Assembly (NCBI RefSeq): GCF_052115445.1
Contig: NZ_JBFRGR010000001.1
Span: forward strand, 589,080-653,079
Source: Paenibacillus_E sp052115445
GTDB lineage: Bacteria > Bacillota > Bacilli > Paenibacillales > NBRC-103111
Direction of reading: 5' to 3'
Length of the DNA: 64,000 bases
In this document: positions 24,759 to 33,490 of the stretch, one piece after another
Layout: every line of letters begins with the position of its first letter
Position numbering within the stretch: the first letter of the stretch is position 1
Notes under the pieces: model-generated
The model's input: the letters and a program-made list of their open reading frames with translations, nothing else
Database searches by the model: none
What the model was told of the DNA's origin: nothing
Translations under genes and position numbers: made by a program

Positions 24759-25526
24759 CTAAGATAAATCATGTAATAATTGCTGGAATGCTGCGGCATC
24801 TGTTCTAAATTGTTCAACTGTGTCCCCCATAACAAACTCCATTAACATATAGCGGTCTTCATGGCTACCAATCTGCGCCAAGTACTGAGACCACTCGTGA
24901 ATCCCCTCAGCAAATGGTCTGCGAATATCGCCTTCCCAATAATAAGCGTGAAGGTTTAACAGCTTCTTTCGCGCCGCTAATTCATGCAGACCTTCACAAC
25001 GTTCCTTTACGGATAGCTCCGGTGTTGGCTGCCACAAGCAATACAGATTGGCATGATCTGCCTCATCCAATAGCCGCATAGACGATTGATTCGTGTCCGT
25101 TAGTGTCCCTCTATGCCACTCAAGCGCAACTTTTATACCTTCTGCAGCAGCCATTTCAGCGATATGTGTAGCTTCTTTAGCAAGGCGAGCATAATAATCG
25201 GAGTCAGCTGCCGAAGAGGGTACTGCTCCTGCCCAAATGCGAATGAGCGGAGCATGCAAAGCTTTCGCAGCAATCAAACTCTCTCGAAAAACTTGCTCAG
25301 GTTGTTGGTTTGCAAGCAATCGAAAATAAGAACCATATGCGGCTACCTGCATGCCGGAATCGATTGTTCTTGTGTACAGATTGTGTGCTTCGACCTCATC
25401 CCCAGGTTGAACATGCGCATTCTCCGACCATTCAATTGCTTTTAGCCCACATTGGCTGCTTAATTCGAGTATTTCAATTGCTGATCTTTCACGAAATGTC
25501 ACGGATACAATTCCAGGTAAAATCAT
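24759..25526 (-). CDS. Sugar phosphate isomerase/epimerase (TIM barrel, xylose isomerase-like)
   Basis: A 255-aa AP-endonuclease-2-family TIM barrel. The strand ends carry typical metal-ligand positions: GLKAIEW early, LIRIWAG near 95, VALEWHRGTL near 135, LLNLHAYYWEGD near 190, and a final LMEFVMGD. Such enzymes isomerise or epimerise sugars, inositols or hydroxypyruvate, and the substrate is not evident. It is a single gene between two terminators. GAGAGGAAGC precedes ATG. Confidence 0.85.
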   Translation of the reverse strand: MILPGIVSVTFRERSAIEILELSSQCGLKAIEWSENAHVQPGDEVEAHNLYTRTIDSGMQVAAYGSYFRLLANQQPEQVFRESLIAAKALHAPLIRIWAGAVPSSAADSDYYARLAKEATHIAEMAAAEGIKVALEWHRGTLTDTNQSSMRLLDEADHANLYCLWQPTPELSVKERCEGLHELAARKKLLNLHAYYWEGDIRRPFAEGIHEWSQYLAQIGSHEDRYMLMEFVMGDTVEQFRTDAAAFQQLLHDLS

Positions 25527-25591
25527 AGTTGCTTCCTCTCATTTTAACATAGTCTCAACTTACATAATTCCCTAAACGATTGCATTTGTAA

Positions 25592-25645
25592 AGAAAAAAA
25601 AGACGCCAGATCACCCGAGTAGAAAGAGTGATTGATGTCTTTTTA
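25592..25645 (-). terminator. Terminator of the small acid-soluble spore protein gene
   Basis: On the minus strand AGACATCAATCAC pairs imperfectly with GTGATCTGGCGTCT, followed by TTTTTTTT. Confidence 0.8.
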
Positions 25646-25666
25646 AACTTGCCTATAACCAATGGT

Positions 25667-25891
25667 CTAGCGGTTGAAGCCTTGCAGTTGTTGTTCAGCG
25701 ATTTGTACTAGTCTCTTCGTGATTGTACCACCGATTGAACCTGCGTCGCGTGTAAGAAGATTTCCATTATAACCATTTGGCTGCAAGGCAATCCCTAATT
25801 CTTGTGCAACTTCATATTTCAATTGATTTAAAGCGGCTTTAGCCTGTGGAACTAGCAATGTGTTGCTTCTGCTACTGTTGTTGTTAGCCAT
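25667..25891 (-). CDS. Alpha/beta-type small acid-soluble spore protein
   Basis: A 74-aa DNA-binding spore protein that protects spore DNA and is degraded at germination. The family hallmarks are clear: LLVPQAKAALNQLKYEVAQE in the first half, and GSIGGTITKRLVQIAEQQL at the C-terminus. AAGGAGTGA lies eight bases before ATG. It is monocistronic with a terminator, as expected of a gene read by the forespore sigma-G polymerase. It is the strongest sign that the organism forms endospores. Confidence 0.96.
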   Translation of the reverse strand: MANNNSSRSNTLLVPQAKAALNQLKYEVAQELGIALQPNGYNGNLLTRDAGSIGGTITKRLVQIAEQQLQGFNR

Positions 25892-25962
25892 TCGTAAATC
25901 ACTCCTTCTTGTGGTGTAAACTTAGGATGTGGAGTGTAAGGAAATCTTATACATTCAAATAT

Positions 25963-27717
25963 TTATTTTTCATGTTTTAATGGAATGACGATGGAGAACG
26001 TTACGCCAGTCTCTTGCGTTGTGAAATCAATACTTCCTTTATAGCGTTCAATTAACTGCTTAATAATATGAAGGCCAAGACCTTTATTGTTCTTTCCTTG
26101 TTTGGTCGAGAAGCCTGATTCAAATATTCTTGTGTGTATGTCAGGAGTAACGGGATTACAAGAATTCTGTACCTGAATCGTGAGTTGGTTAGCTTGAACA
26201 ATCCCTTCCACATTGATTTTTCTTTCGTTGACAGGCAACTCATTCGTCGCGTCAAATGCATTATCGATTAGATTGCTTAATATGCGGACTAAGTCAGTGG
26301 TTTTAATCGTCGTGAGTCGCAAATTTTCCATATTTTTAAAATCCACCTGCATGTCAATGTTATGCACTTCGGATTGTGCCAACTTCGCTTGGATAATTCC
26401 GCTTAATGCTGGAATATTAATTTCAACCGCTTTAATTTTGTTATCCATCATTTTCGCTTCTTGGATTAGAGGATCTATGTAGTCTTGCAGACTTTCATAT
26501 TTCTTTAATTTAATCATCCAGGAGATGGTCGTAATATGGTTGATGATATCATGACGCTGTTCTTTGATCGACTGAACAATCGAATTGATATTCGCCAGAT
26601 ACACATCTTGAACTGTTTTCACAGCTCCTTCATTCTTCTTCCGCGTAATCGAATACAGAATGATAATAACAACGCAGACTAGCAGCGTGACAATGCTCAT
26701 GAATATAAAAACTTCACGAAACTGCTGATGTAACGTTTTTTCGATCTGTGTGTAATCGGTTGCAACCATAACCACTTTGGGTAAGTCATCACGCTTATAT
26801 TTCAGATTGGTTGTGACCATCGGTGTAAAGCTTTTCAGAATGTTCGTTCCATTAATTACAACATTGTAAAACACCGTACTGTTCTTGGTCAGCGCTTCCT
26901 TGATTTTACTCTCTTCAATGCCGTCTCTATACTTATAGCTGCCGTTTAATAAGAGTCGCTCTGAATACCAGCTAGCCCTATTATTTGGTGTTGGCGTTTT
27001 ATCAAAAATCTTTTCCGGATTTAAGACGCCAATCTCAATTAAATTTCCTTTATTGTTTTCTAGGAGCTCTTGAATACTTGCATCAACACCTACTTTTTGC
27101 CGATAGTGTTCAAGACTGCTTGATACGTCCAAATAGGGATTAATAACATAATTCGTCGTTCCGTCGTAATATTCTCCCCATTTCCTGATATTTGTAGCAT
27201 CCGTCGAAGCTGTATCAATGGGGCCACTCCAGAAATTTTCGAGGGTCAAGCCGGTACCTACGTCGACACTTTTGCGATCCGTTAACTGCAATTGGGCGGA
27301 ATACACGATTCCCCACGTTTTCGAGCTTGCGTTGATTTCTTTGGGATCCGAGGATCTTACCCCAATGAAATCATCACCTCGTCTCTCGAATAATGTAATC
27401 CCTTCTATATTCAATTCCTTTGCTAAGGTGACCAGCTGTTCGTTCGTGACTTGGTGAAAATCAGGATGTAAAGTCTTCTGAATCACAATCGAAGCGGTTC
27501 GTAGTTCATGACCCAGCATTTCATCATAAGTTGCCTCTACTTCACTTTGCTTTCCAAGTTCGGCAGAAATCGTAGAAGTCACTAGTTGTATTTTCTCTTT
27601 TTGATGATTATTTAAAAGCACTTTCGAATGTTGAAAATACGTTAGATTCATACTTAATATGGCGATTAAGAAAATTAATATTGTTTTTAATGGGAACTTG
27701 TCTAATGATGAAAACAT
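25963..27717 (-). CDS. SpoOB/CitA-type sensor histidine kinase, orphan
   Basis: A 584-aa membrane kinase. A membrane helix near residues 9-28 and a second near 330-352 flank a large outer domain of Cache type. The phosphotransfer helix has RHDIINH, the SpoOB/CitA/DcuS signature, followed by a GHKL ATPase domain (RILSNLIDNAFDAT, then KGLGLHIIKQLIERYKGS). ATG 27717 is chosen because GAGGGAG lies eight bases upstream. Kinases of this type usually sit beside a DNA-binding regulator, but none is adjacent here. The nearest receiver is the CheY-like gene 2 kb downstream. The signal is unknown. Confidence 0.88.
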   Translation of the reverse strand: MFSSLDKFPLKTILIFLIAILSMNLTYFQHSKVLLNNHQKEKIQLVTSTISAELGKQSEVEATYDEMLGHELRTASIVIQKTLHPDFHQVTNEQLVTLAKELNIEGITLFERRGDDFIGVRSSDPKEINASSKTWGIVYSAQLQLTDRKSVDVGTGLTLENFWSGPIDTASTDATNIRKWGEYYDGTTNYVINPYLDVSSSLEHYRQKVGVDASIQELLENNKGNLIEIGVLNPEKIFDKTPTPNNRASWYSERLLLNGSYKYRDGIEESKIKEALTKNSTVFYNVVINGTNILKSFTPMVTTNLKYKRDDLPKVVMVATDYTQIEKTLHQQFREVFIFMSIVTLLVCVVIIILYSITRKKNEGAVKTVQDVYLANINSIVQSIKEQRHDIINHITTISWMIKLKKYESLQDYIDPLIQEAKMMDNKIKAVEINIPALSGIIQAKLAQSEVHNIDMQVDFKNMENLRLTTIKTTDLVRILSNLIDNAFDATNELPVNERKINVEGIVQANQLTIQVQNSCNPVTPDIHTRIFESGFSTKQGKNNKGLGLHIIKQLIERYKGSIDFTTQETGVTFSIVIPLKHEK

Positions 27718-27786
27718 GCTTACGACTCCCTCAACAGCATTTTGTATCCTCATTATAAAGCAATTTTGTCGAATTTTGCAGTTTTT

Positions 27787-28764
27787 TTAAAAAAATTGTC
27801 CATTGGTGTATTTTAGATAGCTAAGAACGATTTTTAGAATCTCAAGTGTTTCCTTATACTGCTGTAAAAGGGCTGATTTCTCAAATCTTTCATGGGCGAT
27901 ATCCTCTTCTATTAAAAGTAACAGCCAGACGGAATACAGCGCACTGTATTTGTGATAATCCGTAATGAAGTTACCTTGTGTAGGCGTTTGAAGGTTCTCA
28001 CGAACGGAGATATATCTAGCAAGAATTGCGATACGTGACTCCTGCTGGATGACCAATCTCCTATATTGAGGGCTCGTAATGTCCATCAACGTATACAGAT
28101 CCCAGAATACGCTATTCGTATGAGCGTACTCCCAATCAAAAATATAGACTTGATTATTCACTTCGGCGATGTTTAACGGATACAAATCTCCGTGCGAAAT
28201 GACGATTTCATTTTCAAGATGATCCTGGTGTAGAATATCCTCATAAAAGTAAGTGATATGCTCATCTCGAAATCCTAAACGCTCGAATAATTGCCTCGTT
28301 TGCATATCCTTAGTCAAAATATAACGTTGAATTTCCTGAATTTTCGGAGTGTGACCCTCAAAATCTTCTGGTAGAAGTGATGTCGGCAAGAGATGCCAAT
28401 AAGGGATAAACTCTGATGTTTTCAACATCATCTCACTGCTGAAGTTATGCTCCAATTCGCCCAAATCTTCGAAAACCATCCATTCCTCTTCCGGCTCCAG
28501 CGCTTGAGAAGCAAAGAGGATCTTGGGGATGTTCACCTCAGGAATTCGTTCGAATAAATTCGCTTGCAGCCATACTTCTTTTCCCTTATTGGGATAGTTC
28601 GTAAGTGGTTTATAAATAAAACTCGTTATCGTATCATCTACATTCGCCTGAATCCGCTCAACTTTCTGACCATTACGACCCACATAGATAACTTCTCTTA
28701 CATGCGGAAGACCATCACGAACCTTGCCAGATTCTAAGAAGATTCTCTCGTTCATTGCTGTCAT
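27787..28764 (-). CDS. Aminoglycoside phosphotransferase (APH) family kinase
   Basis: A 325-aa protein-kinase-like small-molecule kinase. The catalytic loop reads ISHGDLYPLNI (catalytic Asp in HGDLYPLN) and the Mg-binding Asp sits in FDWEYAHTNS. The N-terminal lobe is poorly conserved. The family includes antibiotic kinases, choline and homoserine kinases, and spore-coat CotS-like proteins, so resistance cannot be claimed. It lies back to back with a glycosyltransferase-like gene and 69 bases upstream of the orphan sensor kinase, which might be co-transcribed with it. Confidence 0.8.
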   Translation of the reverse strand: MTAMNERIFLESGKVRDGLPHVREVIYVGRNGQKVERIQANVDDTITSFIYKPLTNYPNKGKEVWLQANLFERIPEVNIPKILFASQALEPEEEWMVFEDLGELEHNFSSEMMLKTSEFIPYWHLLPTSLLPEDFEGHTPKIQEIQRYILTKDMQTRQLFERLGFRDEHITYFYEDILHQDHLENEIVISHGDLYPLNIAEVNNQVYIFDWEYAHTNSVFWDLYTLMDITSPQYRRLVIQQESRIAILARYISVRENLQTPTQGNFITDYHKYSALYSVWLLLLIEEDIAHERFEKSALLQQYKETLEILKIVLSYLKYTNGQFF

Positions 28765-28901
28765 TATTTCTCACCGTCCTAGTCCTGCTNATTATCTTAA
28801 TTTACNATATCACAATTGTTAATAGGCATGATATCCACGAAAAAATATGATATATTTTGCATATATAGTTAATTCATAGTCGCCATGGAGGCTTACTTAT
28901 C

Positions 28902-29822
28902 ATGTTACATGTACTTGTAGACGAAAATGATCAAACAGCGTGGTATCCCAATTATCTCAGCGGTTTAAAAAAAGGACTTGATTCCGCGGGTGTCCCGTAT
29001 TCCTTTTCCCCTCAACTGCCGGAGGACCCACAGACTCCCGTATTGATCACACGCTTCACGCTATTTGATATGATCAAAGAAGCAAGTCCAGTTCCCCAGC
29101 ATCTGTATATTCAAGAACATGATGTCTGGAACCCTTTTACGAACGTGCTAGACTTAGAGTCATTATGGATTTTCCGTCATCCTTCATTGAAAGCTATTTT
29201 CTATACGAATCCTAGCATGGTGCCTTGGGGCAAACGTTGTCTGCCTGCCGGATCACAAGTCGAAGTCATCGCAGCGGGCTTTCCTTATGACCATGACTAT
29301 GTGAATGCCACCTTAAATGGCATCACACCTTCAGATGAGCGGGAGAAACTAATTGTTTTCCCAGGTCGCATGAATGAATTCTATCAGCCTTATCTCTCTG
29401 TCCGCTTGGCGTTTGAATTTATGGAGTTAGGGTATCGCGTGGTAATCGCCTCGCCTGTTACACCTTTGTCCCATTATCCAGTTGCCATGTGGAGAGAATT
29501 AGGCATTGAAGTGGGAAGGCTGCCGCATGCTGAGTATTATCAACTTTTATCCAAAGCAACAGCAGCGGTATCTGTCACGATCGGCGGTAGTCTCACTTTG
29601 GCACTCTACGAAGCTCAATTGCTAGGCGCCACGCCAATTGCTCCAAAGGGAAGAGATGATCTGCCTCCGTTCACCGAAATGTACAGCCCTAGATATGATC
29701 TGCTGCATCCAAGAGAAGCTATTGACATGGTAGAAAATAAAGTCCCTGTTACCATAGATACGCGCTGGTTTAGTATTGATGCCTATGTTCGAACCTTACT
29801 GGATACAGTTTCCAACCATTAA
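28902..29822 (+). CDS. Glycosyltransferase-like protein (GT-B fold), spore-former type
   Basis: A 306-aa protein that I assign by fold features only. An N-terminal domain is followed by a second Rossmann-like half with LIVFPGRMNEFY, VIASPVTPLSHY and a nucleotide-binding end AVSVTIGGSLTLALYEAQLL then GATPIAPKGR, typical of GT-B glycosyltransferases. It is shorter than most members (350-400 aa). GGAGG precedes ATG. It is one of only two complete plus-strand genes, divergent from the phosphotransferase gene, with two N bases at 28790 and 28806 in the shared promoter gap. The sugar donor and acceptor are unknown. Confidence 0.7.
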   Translation: MLHVLVDENDQTAWYPNYLSGLKKGLDSAGVPYSFSPQLPEDPQTPVLITRFTLFDMIKEASPVPQHLYIQEHDVWNPFTNVLDLESLWIFRHPSLKAIFYTNPSMVPWGKRCLPAGSQVEVIAAGFPYDHDYVNATLNGITPSDEREKLIVFPGRMNEFYQPYLSVRLAFEFMELGYRVVIASPVTPLSHYPVAMWRELGIEVGRLPHAEYYQLLSKATAAVSVTIGGSLTLALYEAQLLGATPIAPKGRDDLPPFTEMYSPRYDLLHPREAIDMVENKVPVTIDTRWFSIDAYVRTLLDTVSNH

Positions 29823-29910
29823 ATTATGACACGTACCTGCGAGATATGGAATAGGTTCCACCATAGCTAACGCCAATAAGACTTAGTTACTCCTAGTAAA
29901 TAGTAAATAA

Positions 29911-29952
29911 ACCAGTTAACTTCCGCTTTTGTAGATGTTAACTGGTTTTTTA
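29911..29952 (+). terminator. Terminator of the glycosyltransferase-like gene
   Basis: Perfect arms ACCAGTTAAC and GTTAACTGGT, followed by TTTTTTAT on the plus strand. Confidence 0.85.
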
Positions 29953-29991
29953 TGTGCACCAAATCGCCACTAATAGCTTCAAATTATGTAT

Positions 29992-30068
29992 GAACTGGAA
30001 AATCTACAGCTATTTATGAGAAATTCCCTCAAAAATTCGAAATAACTGGAAAACATGTAGGTAAAACT
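29992..30068. repeat. Dispersed intergenic repeat, two AACTGGAAAA copies
   Basis: GAACTGGAAAATCTACAGCT begins near 29994 and AACTGGAAAACATGTAGGTA near 30043. Both match the family seen near 2.3, 22.6 and 63.8 kb. The 329-base gap otherwise contains only the two flanking terminators. Confidence 0.65.
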
Positions 30069-30101
30069 GCCTCTTTTATTCAGATCGGGCAAAAAAATGA
30101 C

Positions 30102-30134
30102 AAAAAACGCTCACTCCATGGGAGTGAACGCTTC
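30102..30134 (-). terminator. Terminator of the aldo/keto reductase gene
   Basis: The stem TCACTCC/GGAGTGA is flanked by AACGC/ACG pairing. On the minus strand it is followed by GCGTTTTTTG. Confidence 0.75.
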
Positions 30135-30151
30135 GATTCAACCACTAGACA

Positions 30152-31072
30152 CTAAGGAAGAACATTTCCCGCGGCACGATATATCTCATACCATTCTTGA
30201 CGAGTCAACTGAATATCGGCAGCTTTGGCGCAATCGATTAATCGATTGATATTCATTGTCCCTGTAACAGGTTGCATCCGCGCAGGATGACGAAGAATCC
30301 ACGCAATCGCGATTGTCGTATTGGATACTTCATATTTCGCTGCGATTTCATCAATCTTCCCATTCAACTCTGGGAATTTCTCGTTATCAAGAAAAATACC
30401 TTCAAAGAATCCGTATTGGAAAGGAGACCAAGGCTGAATCGTGATATCATTCAATCGGCAGAAATCTAGAATGCCGCCATCACGGTCCACTGCAGAATCA
30501 TTCAGCATATTCACATTGATACCATTTGAAATCATCGTTGCATTCGTAATGCTTAATTGCAATTGATTCGCTACAAGCGGCTGTTTGACCGATTTCTTCA
30601 GCAATTGAATTTGCAGAGGCGTCTGGTTGGAAACACCGAAATGTCTGACTTTCCCTGAGCTTTCCAGTAAATCAAACGCTTCAGCAACTTCTTCAGGCTC
30701 TACTAAAGCATCTGGACGATGTAGTAGCAGAATATCTAAGTAATCCGTTTTGAGCCTTTTCAAAATGTTGTCAACCGATTCCAAAATATGTTCTTTGGAA
30801 AAATCGAACATTCCTTTGCGAATACCGCATTTGGACTGCAGAATGATCTTCTCTCGTACATCATCGTTCATTTGGATGGCATCCGCGAAAATTTCCTCAC
30901 AAGTCCCTCCACCGTATATATCCGCATGGTCGAAGAAATTAGCTCCAATATCCATAGCCCCTTGTACGAAGCGTTCAGCCTCAAGCTTGTCCAGCGAGTT
31001 AATTCTCATACAGCCTACTGCAATAACCGGAACTTCTAAGTTACTTGTTCCAAGTTTCATTGTTTTTATCAT
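30152..31072 (-). CDS. Aldo/keto reductase family oxidoreductase
   Basis: A 306-aa NADPH-dependent reductase. The catalytic tetrad is visible: Asp and Tyr in FFDHADIYGGG, Lys in LQSKCGI, His in LLLHRPDA. The C-terminal coenzyme-binding segment includes PVTGTMNINRL. GGAGG lies nine bases before ATG 31072. It is monocistronic. The family reduces aldehydes, ketones and keto-sugars; the subgroup resembles the YdhF/oxidoreductase type found in many Bacillales, but the substrate is not known. Confidence 0.92.
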   Translation of the reverse strand: MIKTMKLGTSNLEVPVIAVGCMRINSLDKLEAERFVQGAMDIGANFFDHADIYGGGTCEEIFADAIQMNDDVREKIILQSKCGIRKGMFDFSKEHILESVDNILKRLKTDYLDILLLHRPDALVEPEEVAEAFDLLESSGKVRHFGVSNQTPLQIQLLKKSVKQPLVANQLQLSITNATMISNGINVNMLNDSAVDRDGGILDFCRLNDITIQPWSPFQYGFFEGIFLDNEKFPELNGKIDEIAAKYEVSNTTIAIAWILRHPARMQPVTGTMNINRLIDCAKAADIQLTRQEWYEIYRAAGNVLP

Positions 31073-31191
31073 AAAATAATTCCTCCTTCAAAACTGCATC
31101 ACTTACTACTTGTTCCTGAGTTACCTCTCCTATTGTCACACATTGCTAACTCATATTCAAGAATCGCGATCCCTGACATGTAGAACGAAGC

Positions 31192-31247
31192 AAAAAAAAC
31201 CATCCACACAATAGACAGCCGATTAGCTGTTTGTGCTAGATGGTTTA
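31192..31247 (-). terminator. Terminator downstream of the FAD oxidoreductase remnant
   Basis: On the minus strand AACCATC, CACA and CAGC pair with GCTG, TGTG and GATGGTT, followed by TTTTTTT. It marks the end of the former transcription unit. Confidence 0.75.
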
Positions 31248-31270
31248 CACACGTTACCATATATTGCTTA

Positions 31271-31366
31271 TCACTTTTTCAAATACAAGATTGCCGCATC
31301 ATTCGCGACCACGTTCACACTCAAAGTCCCATTCGAAATGAACGGACTCTTCCAGATCCCTTTGCG
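31271..31366 (-). pseudogene. Possible C-terminal fragment of a carbohydrate-active enzyme
   Basis: Directly after the TGA of the FAD gene, the same frame continues for 31 codons as RKGIWKSPFISNGTLSVNVV and ends ILYLKK before TGA TAA. This pattern resembles the last beta-strands of a glycosidase such as an alpha-galactosidase. It is unlike any FAD enzyme C-terminus I know. It suggests a deletion that joined two genes. Confidence is low because the segment is short. Confidence 0.3.
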
Positions 31367-32041
31367 TCAACACATGTTGACCAATGAATCGTCGAGATTC
31401 CNGGAGATGAATGCCATCGGTTTACCCATATTTCTTGCTGTAAATAACAGCGAAGAAGCGAGACAATACGTATCGGCTACTGCCCCAGCGAAAGACTCTC
31501 CATATTGCTCAGAAGACTCACGTCCTGTCGTGAATCGCGCTCCTGCTTCTTTGCCGAGACGGCCATCTCCCGTACAATCCATGAATATGTTCGCATAGAT
31601 TTCGAAGCTATGTTCCGTACTTTCCCTCGTTGCCCAAGCTGACACAATGCGATTTCCGCCCATTCGCACACCAATAATGGCCGTATTCAGCATTAGCGTC
31701 AGGTTGGGTTCCGCTCTGCACTTTTCATATAAAAGGAGATCCAGCATCGAAGCGCTTCGCTGTGGATTGCGAGCAGCGCACTCCAGAAGAATTTCTTCCA
31801 GGATGCCACCTTCTCTTGCTTCTGTTTCTAATGCTGTCCCTCGTTTGGAATGCGCCGCCCCGACAATATGCATACGGATCTCGGAAGAGGCATTGCCTCC
31901 CAGTACCGAGCGATCCTGACAAAGCGAAACCTTTGCACCGTTCCTCGCAGCCGCAATGGCAGCTACAACACCAGAAATGCCGCCTCCGGCAACCAAGATA
32001 TTTATATAAACCTGTTGTTTCTTGCTATCTCCACTTATCAT
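31367..32041 (-). pseudogene. Truncated FAD-dependent oxidoreductase (FAD_oxidored family)
   Basis: A 224-aa fragment. The dinucleotide-binding motif is intact (ILVAGGGISGVVAAIAAARN), followed by GGNASSEIRMHI and MDCTGDGRLG typical of the PF12831 family. Members are usually 430 aa or more, but here the frame ends at NMC-TGA about 210 residues in, after normal sequence up to NMGKPMAFIS. An N at 31402 lies just before the break. The ribosome site GAGGGAGAG is intact. It is probably non-functional. The family is often found with glycosidase genes and oxidises sugar-related or amine substrates. Confidence 0.75.
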
Positions 32042-32159
32042 TCCTACTCTCCCTCACGATCTTATTTAGAATGACAGAATGATTTCGTAAGCGCATACAA
32101 TCCTGCAAGAATGCCTTTCTTCCCATTGCCAGAATCGGTACATATACCTTATTTTTCAT
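32025..32159 (-). CDS. Short 44-codon open frame overlapping the FAD gene start
   Basis: MKNKVYVPILAMGRKAFLQD begins this frame, preceded by GAGGAAAG at good spacing, and it ends 17 bases inside the FAD gene. A TATACT -10-like element lies upstream near 32180. No family is recognised. It may be a chance frame or a leader that couples translation to the FAD gene. Confidence 0.25.
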   Translation of the reverse strand: MKNKVYVPILAMGRKAFLQDCMRLRNHSVILNKIVRESRNDKWR

Positions 32160-32243
32160 AGTAACGCTTTCCTCTAGTATAGTATAATTTTTTTTACAAA
32201 TATATTGTGAGTATGGACGATACGGATAACGCTTCTGGTACCA

Positions 32244-32432
32244 AATAGTTCGAATTTGCCAAATTAATCTTACTATCCGCCTCATTTTATTGTGTTTAGT
32301 CCGAATTAACCCAAGTAAATACACCAATTAAGCCTCCGAACAAGGATAGTCGGTAAATAGTTCGGCAGAATCGGACTATGGGTCTTTTTTACAAGTAATC
32401 CTCTTTTTAATTCGGAAATTTCGGACTAACGC
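32244..32432. repeat. Second inverted intergenic repeat cluster (TTAGTCCGAA type)
   Basis: TTAGTCCGAA at 32296-32305 faces its reverse complement TTCGGACTAA at 32420-32429. AGTTCGAATTT (32248), AGTTCGGCAGAATCGGACTA (32359-32378) and ATTCGGAAATTTC lie around them. It resembles the cluster at 75-270 in layout but has a different core. It fills most of the 480-base gap between the hut operon end and the FAD fragment. Confidence 0.6.
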
Positions 32433-32456
32433 AGTCTCCGCCCCTGCTACACAAAG

Positions 32457-32497
32457 AAAACGCCGCTAGCTCCAGTAATAAGGAACTAGTGGCGTTT
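32457..32497 (-). terminator. Terminator of the hut operon
   Basis: AAACGCCGCTAGCTCC pairs with GGAACTAGTGGCGTTT (two mismatches) around an 8-base loop; the minus strand ends in GCGTTTTC. It lies 24 bases past hutG. Confidence 0.8.
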
Positions 32498-32521
32498 CTA
32501 GCTTAAGCGTAATGCCAACTA

Positions 32522-33490
32522 TTATTTCGGGCGCGCAGCGACCCCTGCCAAGAAGCTGAGCATGAACTGTACTGCTAGTCGCGAGGTCACATTACGCACA
32601 TCGATGGTCGGATCGATGCAGACGAAGTCCAGACCCTGCACCTGCGGCAGCGATCCGAGTCGGTAAAGGGCATCCAGGGCATCCCACGGATTCATCCCAC
32701 CCGTACCGATCGCAGGGCAACCTGGTGCATAGGCCTGATCAATTACATCTACGTCGAAACTCACGTACAGCACATCCGTGCCGTTCCCCGCGTGTTGAAG
32801 CGCCTGGTCGAGTACCTGATCGATGCCCATCCGACGGATATCACGAGATGTATACACATGTACCCCTTTACCCTTCACGTAATCATGGTACGGTTTCGAA
32901 TTCATGAAGCCTCGAATGCCTATTTGTACGATGTGATGTCCCTCTACCGCACCTGATTCGAGGATACCGCGGAACGGCGTACCGTTGGTGACGCCACCGT
33001 CCTCAAAATTACGGACATCATGATGGGCATCAAAATGAATAATACCCACTTTTTTCCCAGGATGACGACTCACGAAAGCTTTGATCGACGGGCAGCTCGT
33101 CGAATGATCGCCGCCGAAGATGATTGGAATTAAGCCCGGCTGATCGATATATAGCGCGCGCAAGCTTTCCTCGATGCGGCGGTGACATTCCGCGATGTCT
33201 GTCACATGCATTTGGATATCGCCGAGGTCGCGAACGGCTAAGTCTTGCAGATCAACACCATACTCCATCGAGTATGTCGTAAACGACTTGAAAGCTGCAC
33301 GCACTGCCGCCGGTGTCGTCGAAGCACCTGAATGCGAAATCGACGACTTAGACAGCGGGATGCCGATGATCCCTGCAAGCAATGGCTCTTGACCGTCCCA
33401 TTGGCGAATCCAATGGGCAACCTTGGTTTCCATGTGATCTCGGAATACAGCTTGATCAGGTAATTTGAGAAAAGGGATTTCGTGGCTCAT
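32522..33490 (-). CDS. hutG: Formimidoylglutamase
   Basis: A 322-aa ureohydrolase-family enzyme that hydrolyses N-formimino-L-glutamate to glutamate and formamide, the last step of histidine breakdown. The binuclear manganese ligands are visible in FGGDHSTS, HFDAHHDVR and VSFDVDVID. The family also contains arginase and agmatinase, but position as the last hut gene fixes the call. Its start overlaps the hutI stop by 4 bases, so translation is coupled. Confidence 0.93.
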   Translation of the reverse strand: MSHEIPFLKLPDQAVFRDHMETKVAHWIRQWDGQEPLLAGIIGIPLSKSSISHSGASTTPAAVRAAFKSFTTYSMEYGVDLQDLAVRDLGDIQMHVTDIAECHRRIEESLRALYIDQPGLIPIIFGGDHSTSCPSIKAFVSRHPGKKVGIIHFDAHHDVRNFEDGGVTNGTPFRGILESGAVEGHHIVQIGIRGFMNSKPYHDYVKGKGVHVYTSRDIRRMGIDQVLDQALQHAGNGTDVLYVSFDVDVIDQAYAPGCPAIGTGGMNPWDALDALYRLGSLPQVQGLDFVCIDPTIDVRNVTSRLAVQFMLSFLAGVAARPK

